Part shown: one piece after another, positions 62,208 through 64,000 of the stretch | How the letters are laid out: each line of letters begins with the position of its first letter | How positions within the stretch are numbered: position 1 is the stretch's first letter | Source: an uncultured Rhodospirillales bacterium | GTDB taxonomy: Bacteria; Pseudomonadota; Alphaproteobacteria; Acetobacterales; Acetobacteraceae | Length of the DNA: 64,000 nt | Assembly: GCA_903835235.1 (NCBI GenBank) | Contig: CAILMF010000054.1 | Span: 496,001-560,000 of the forward strand | Reading direction: 5' to 3' | The notes under the pieces: model-generated | Databases searched by the model: none | Told to the model about the DNA's origin: nothing | Seen by the model: only the letters and a program-made list of their open reading frames with translations | Translations under genes and position numbers: made by a program

Positions 62208-64000
62208 ATGCCCCAGCCCCCGCCATCGGGCCCGCAGGCGTCCACGGCCAAGGCCCTGCTGGGCCAGGCGGCCGAGGCCCAGCGCGCCGGCAACCGCGCC
62301 CTCGCCATCGACCTGCTGTTCAGCGCCAAGGCCCGCGCCGCGGTCACCGGAGAGACGCTGCCGCGCAGCCTGCCCTACGACCTCGGCGTGCTGCTGTTCG
62401 AACAGCGGCGGCTGGAGGACAGCCTGGCCGAGGTTGAGGAAGGGCTGGCCCGCACCCCCGGTCACTTCGCCCTGAACAACCTGGGCGGCATCCTGCTGAA
62501 GAACCTGGGCCGCTACCCCGAGGCGCTGAAGCTGCTGGAGGCCGCCGCCAAGGCGGAGCCGACCAACGCCGCCCCCATGGTGAACCTGGTCAATACCTAC
62601 CTGCTGATCAGCGACGGCCGCCGCGCCCTGGAGGTGACCGAACGGCTCTGCCGCGTGCATGGCAAGGTCGGCGAACATCATCGCCTGCTCGGCTCCGCCC
62701 GTCGCCTGGCCGGCGACCCCGAAGGCGCCCTGGCCAGCTTCAAGCGCGCCCGGGAATTGGAGCCGCGCAACATCCGCGCCTGGGTCAACGCCGCCGGCCA
62801 ACTGGACGAGCTGGGCCGCAACGATGAAGCGCTGGCGCTGCTGGCCAGTGCCCCCGCCGCCATCGCGGCGCATCAGGGCCTGGTGGAAGCGCGTGCCGCG
62901 CTGCTGCGCCGCGCCGGCCGCCATGGCGAGGTGAAGGAGATGCTGGCCGAGCTGCGCCAGCGCTTCCCGGAGCAGACCTGGATCGGCGCCGAACTCGGCC
63001 GCAGCCTGCTGGAACAGGACCGCGGCCAGGCCAATCTGCTGCTGCGCCAGGCGCTGGAAGCCGACCCCGGCAATACCGCCATCATGTGCGAGCTGATGGA
63101 CAGCCTGGACCGCACCCGCGGCCCGGAGGAAGCCGCCAACATCGCCGCCGCCCATGCGCTGGCCAGGCGCCGCATGGCGCTGGGGGGGGACCTGCTGCAC
63201 GACAGCCGGACGCTCCGCAACGTGCTGCACCGGTCCGGCGACTACGCCCTGGCGGCGACGATCGGCAGCTTCGAGACGCTGGGCGATTTCTGGACCAGGA
63301 CCGGGCAGGTCTCCGCGCTGCACTACCACATGGCCCAGGCCGAGACGCCGGCGCATCGCCGGCTGCTGGTGGACTACCACCGCGCCTGGGGCCGCACGGT
63401 CGACGCTGTCGCCGCGAAGAGCCCGCTGGCCCGCCCCGCCGTCCGCGGCGGCCGGGCCAAGCTGCGGGTCGGGCTGATGTCCTCGGACCTGCGCAACCAC
63501 CCGGTCACCTACTTCGCCCTGCCGCTGATCGACCTGTACGACCGCGAGCGCTTCGAACTGTATTGCTACAGCTTCTACAGCGGGGCCGAGGACCCGGTGC
63601 AGGCGCATATCCGCGGCAAGGTGGACGCCTTCCGCCTGGCCCCCGGCATCGGCGACCGCGAGGCGGCGCAGATGATCGCCGATGACGACCTGGACATGCT
63701 GTTCGAACTGGGTGGCAGCACCTACATGAACAAGCTGAAGGTCATGGCCTGGCGCCCCGCGCGGCTGCAGGCCAGCTGGCTGGGCTACCCGCATTCCGCC
63801 GGGTTGGAGAGCATCGACCACATCCTGGTCGACCCGCATATCCGCCCCGCCGACCCTGCCCTGCTGATCGAGAAGCCCTTCCTGATGGCGCGCAGCTGGG
63901 TGGTGCTGGGCCGCCTCGGCTTCGACGGCCGCACGCCGCTGGAGCCCGGCACGCCGGAGCAGCGCCAGGGCCGCATCACCTTCGGCACCATGAACAACCC
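62208..64000 (+). CDS. TPR protein with SPINDLY/O-GlcNAc transferase-type (GT41) domain, 3' end outside window
   Basis: The frame is open from ATG 62208 (AGGA 7 bases upstream) to the window edge, 597 codons. Residues 1 to about 330 are helical tetratricopeptide-like repeats (for example NNLGGILLKNLGRYPEALKL and ALASFKRARELEPRN). From about residue 420 the GT41 catalytic domain begins, with LRVGLMSSDLRNHPV, LFELGGSTYMNKLKVMAWRP and WLGYPHSAGLESIDHILVD. The nucleotide-sugar-binding C-terminal half lies outside. Bacterial homologues glycosylate proteins, in some alphaproteobacteria flagellin; no flagellar gene is in view. Confidence 0.9.
   Translation, partial: MPQPPPSGPQASTAKALLGQAAEAQRAGNRALAIDLLFSAKARAAVTGETLPRSLPYDLGVLLFEQRRLEDSLAEVEEGLARTPGHFALNNLGGILLKNLGRYPEALKLLEAAAKAEPTNAAPMVNLVNTYLLISDGRRALEVTERLCRVHGKVGEHHRLLGSARRLAGDPEGALASFKRARELEPRNIRAWVNAAGQLDELGRNDEALALLASAPAAIAAHQGLVEARAALLRRAGRHGEVKEMLAELRQRFPEQTWIGAELGRSLLEQDRGQANLLLRQALEADPGNTAIMCELMDSLDRTRGPEEAANIAAAHALARRRMALGGDLLHDSRTLRNVLHRSGDYALAATIGSFETLGDFWTRTGQVSALHYHMAQAETPAHRRLLVDYHRAWGRTVDAVAAKSPLARPAVRGGRAKLRVGLMSSDLRNHPVTYFALPLIDLYDRERFELYCYSFYSGAEDPVQAHIRGKVDAFRLAPGIGDREAAQMIADDDLDMLFELGGSTYMNKLKVMAWRPARLQASWLGYPHSAGLESIDHILVDPHIRPADPALLIEKPFLMARSWVVLGRLGFDGRTPLEPGTPEQRQGRITFGTMNN

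Overview
This is a high-GC chromosomal window with dense, largely overlapping genes. It looks like an alphaproteobacterium, most probably an Acetobacteraceae member of the Roseomonas type. The clues are the block gyrA-coaD-two cyclophilins, a mitochondrial-type complex I accessory subunit (NDUFS4/ETC C1 family) between two tRNA genes, a SPINDLY/OGT-type glycosyltransferase, and many Bug/TctC-type periplasmic binding proteins scattered among catabolic genes. The genus is an inference from gene content; no rRNA or other decisive marker is present.

Layout. 1-2.9 kb: end of a CoA-transferase/LLM flavin oxidoreductase operon, then a D-2-hydroxyacid dehydrogenase and an OsmC protein. 2.9-4.1 kb: small membrane proteins, a gene-free stretch with a long hairpin (possible small RNA), and tRNA-Lys. 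4.1-9.9 kb: housekeeping block (GT61 glycosyltransferase, two cyclophilins, coaD, gyrA). 10-16.4 kb: a putative aromatic ring-cleavage operon (MmgE/PrpD, alpha/beta hydrolase, FAD hydroxylase, extradiol-type dioxygenase), divergent from two tandem Bug proteins. 16.4-19.2 kb: PhyH dioxygenase, hotdog protein, cupin and cyclase. 19.2-29.8 kb: pepN and a compact seven-gene catabolic operon (M81 peptidase, alpha-hydroxyacid oxidase, PEP mutase/isocitrate lyase-like enzyme, Gfo/Idh dehydrogenase, amidohydrolase, HisD-like dehydrogenase, SDR). 29.9-34.4 kb: TRAP binding protein plus SDR, a protein phosphatase, an SDR and a Bug protein. 34.9-39.8 kb: the conserved prkA-yeaH-ycgB (SpoVR) stress triad behind a 490-bp gene-free leader. 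39.8-41.3 kb: DoxX, a GAF protein and a Gly/Tyr-rich secreted protein. 41.3-46.8 kb: a six-gene operon, mostly with 4-nt overlaps, encoding an MBL hydrolase, aldo/keto reductase, TauD dioxygenase, two Bug proteins and an SDR. 46.7-53.3 kb: another Bug protein, a TfdB-like hydroxylase, and an overlapping chain MoxR ATPase-VWA protein-DOPA-dioxygenase-like protein-CoA transferase. 53.3-61.1 kb: D-aminoacylase-type amidohydrolase, DUF1028 protein, two LLM oxidoreductases, an alpha/beta hydrolase and an ABC peptide-type binding protein. 61.4-64 kb: tRNA-Arg, complex I subunit, tRNA-Pro and a TPR/GT41 protein that runs off the end.

The theme is scavenging of small organic acids, amides and aromatics. 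Solute-binding proteins (six Bug, one TRAP, one ABC) are encoded beside short sets of dehydrogenases, hydrolases and oxygenases, but no membrane permease for any of them is in the window. I see no insertion sequence, integrase, prophage gene or CRISPR array. Many start codons were moved downstream of the longest open frame, because a ribosome site or a 4-nt overlap with the upstream gene marks the likelier start.
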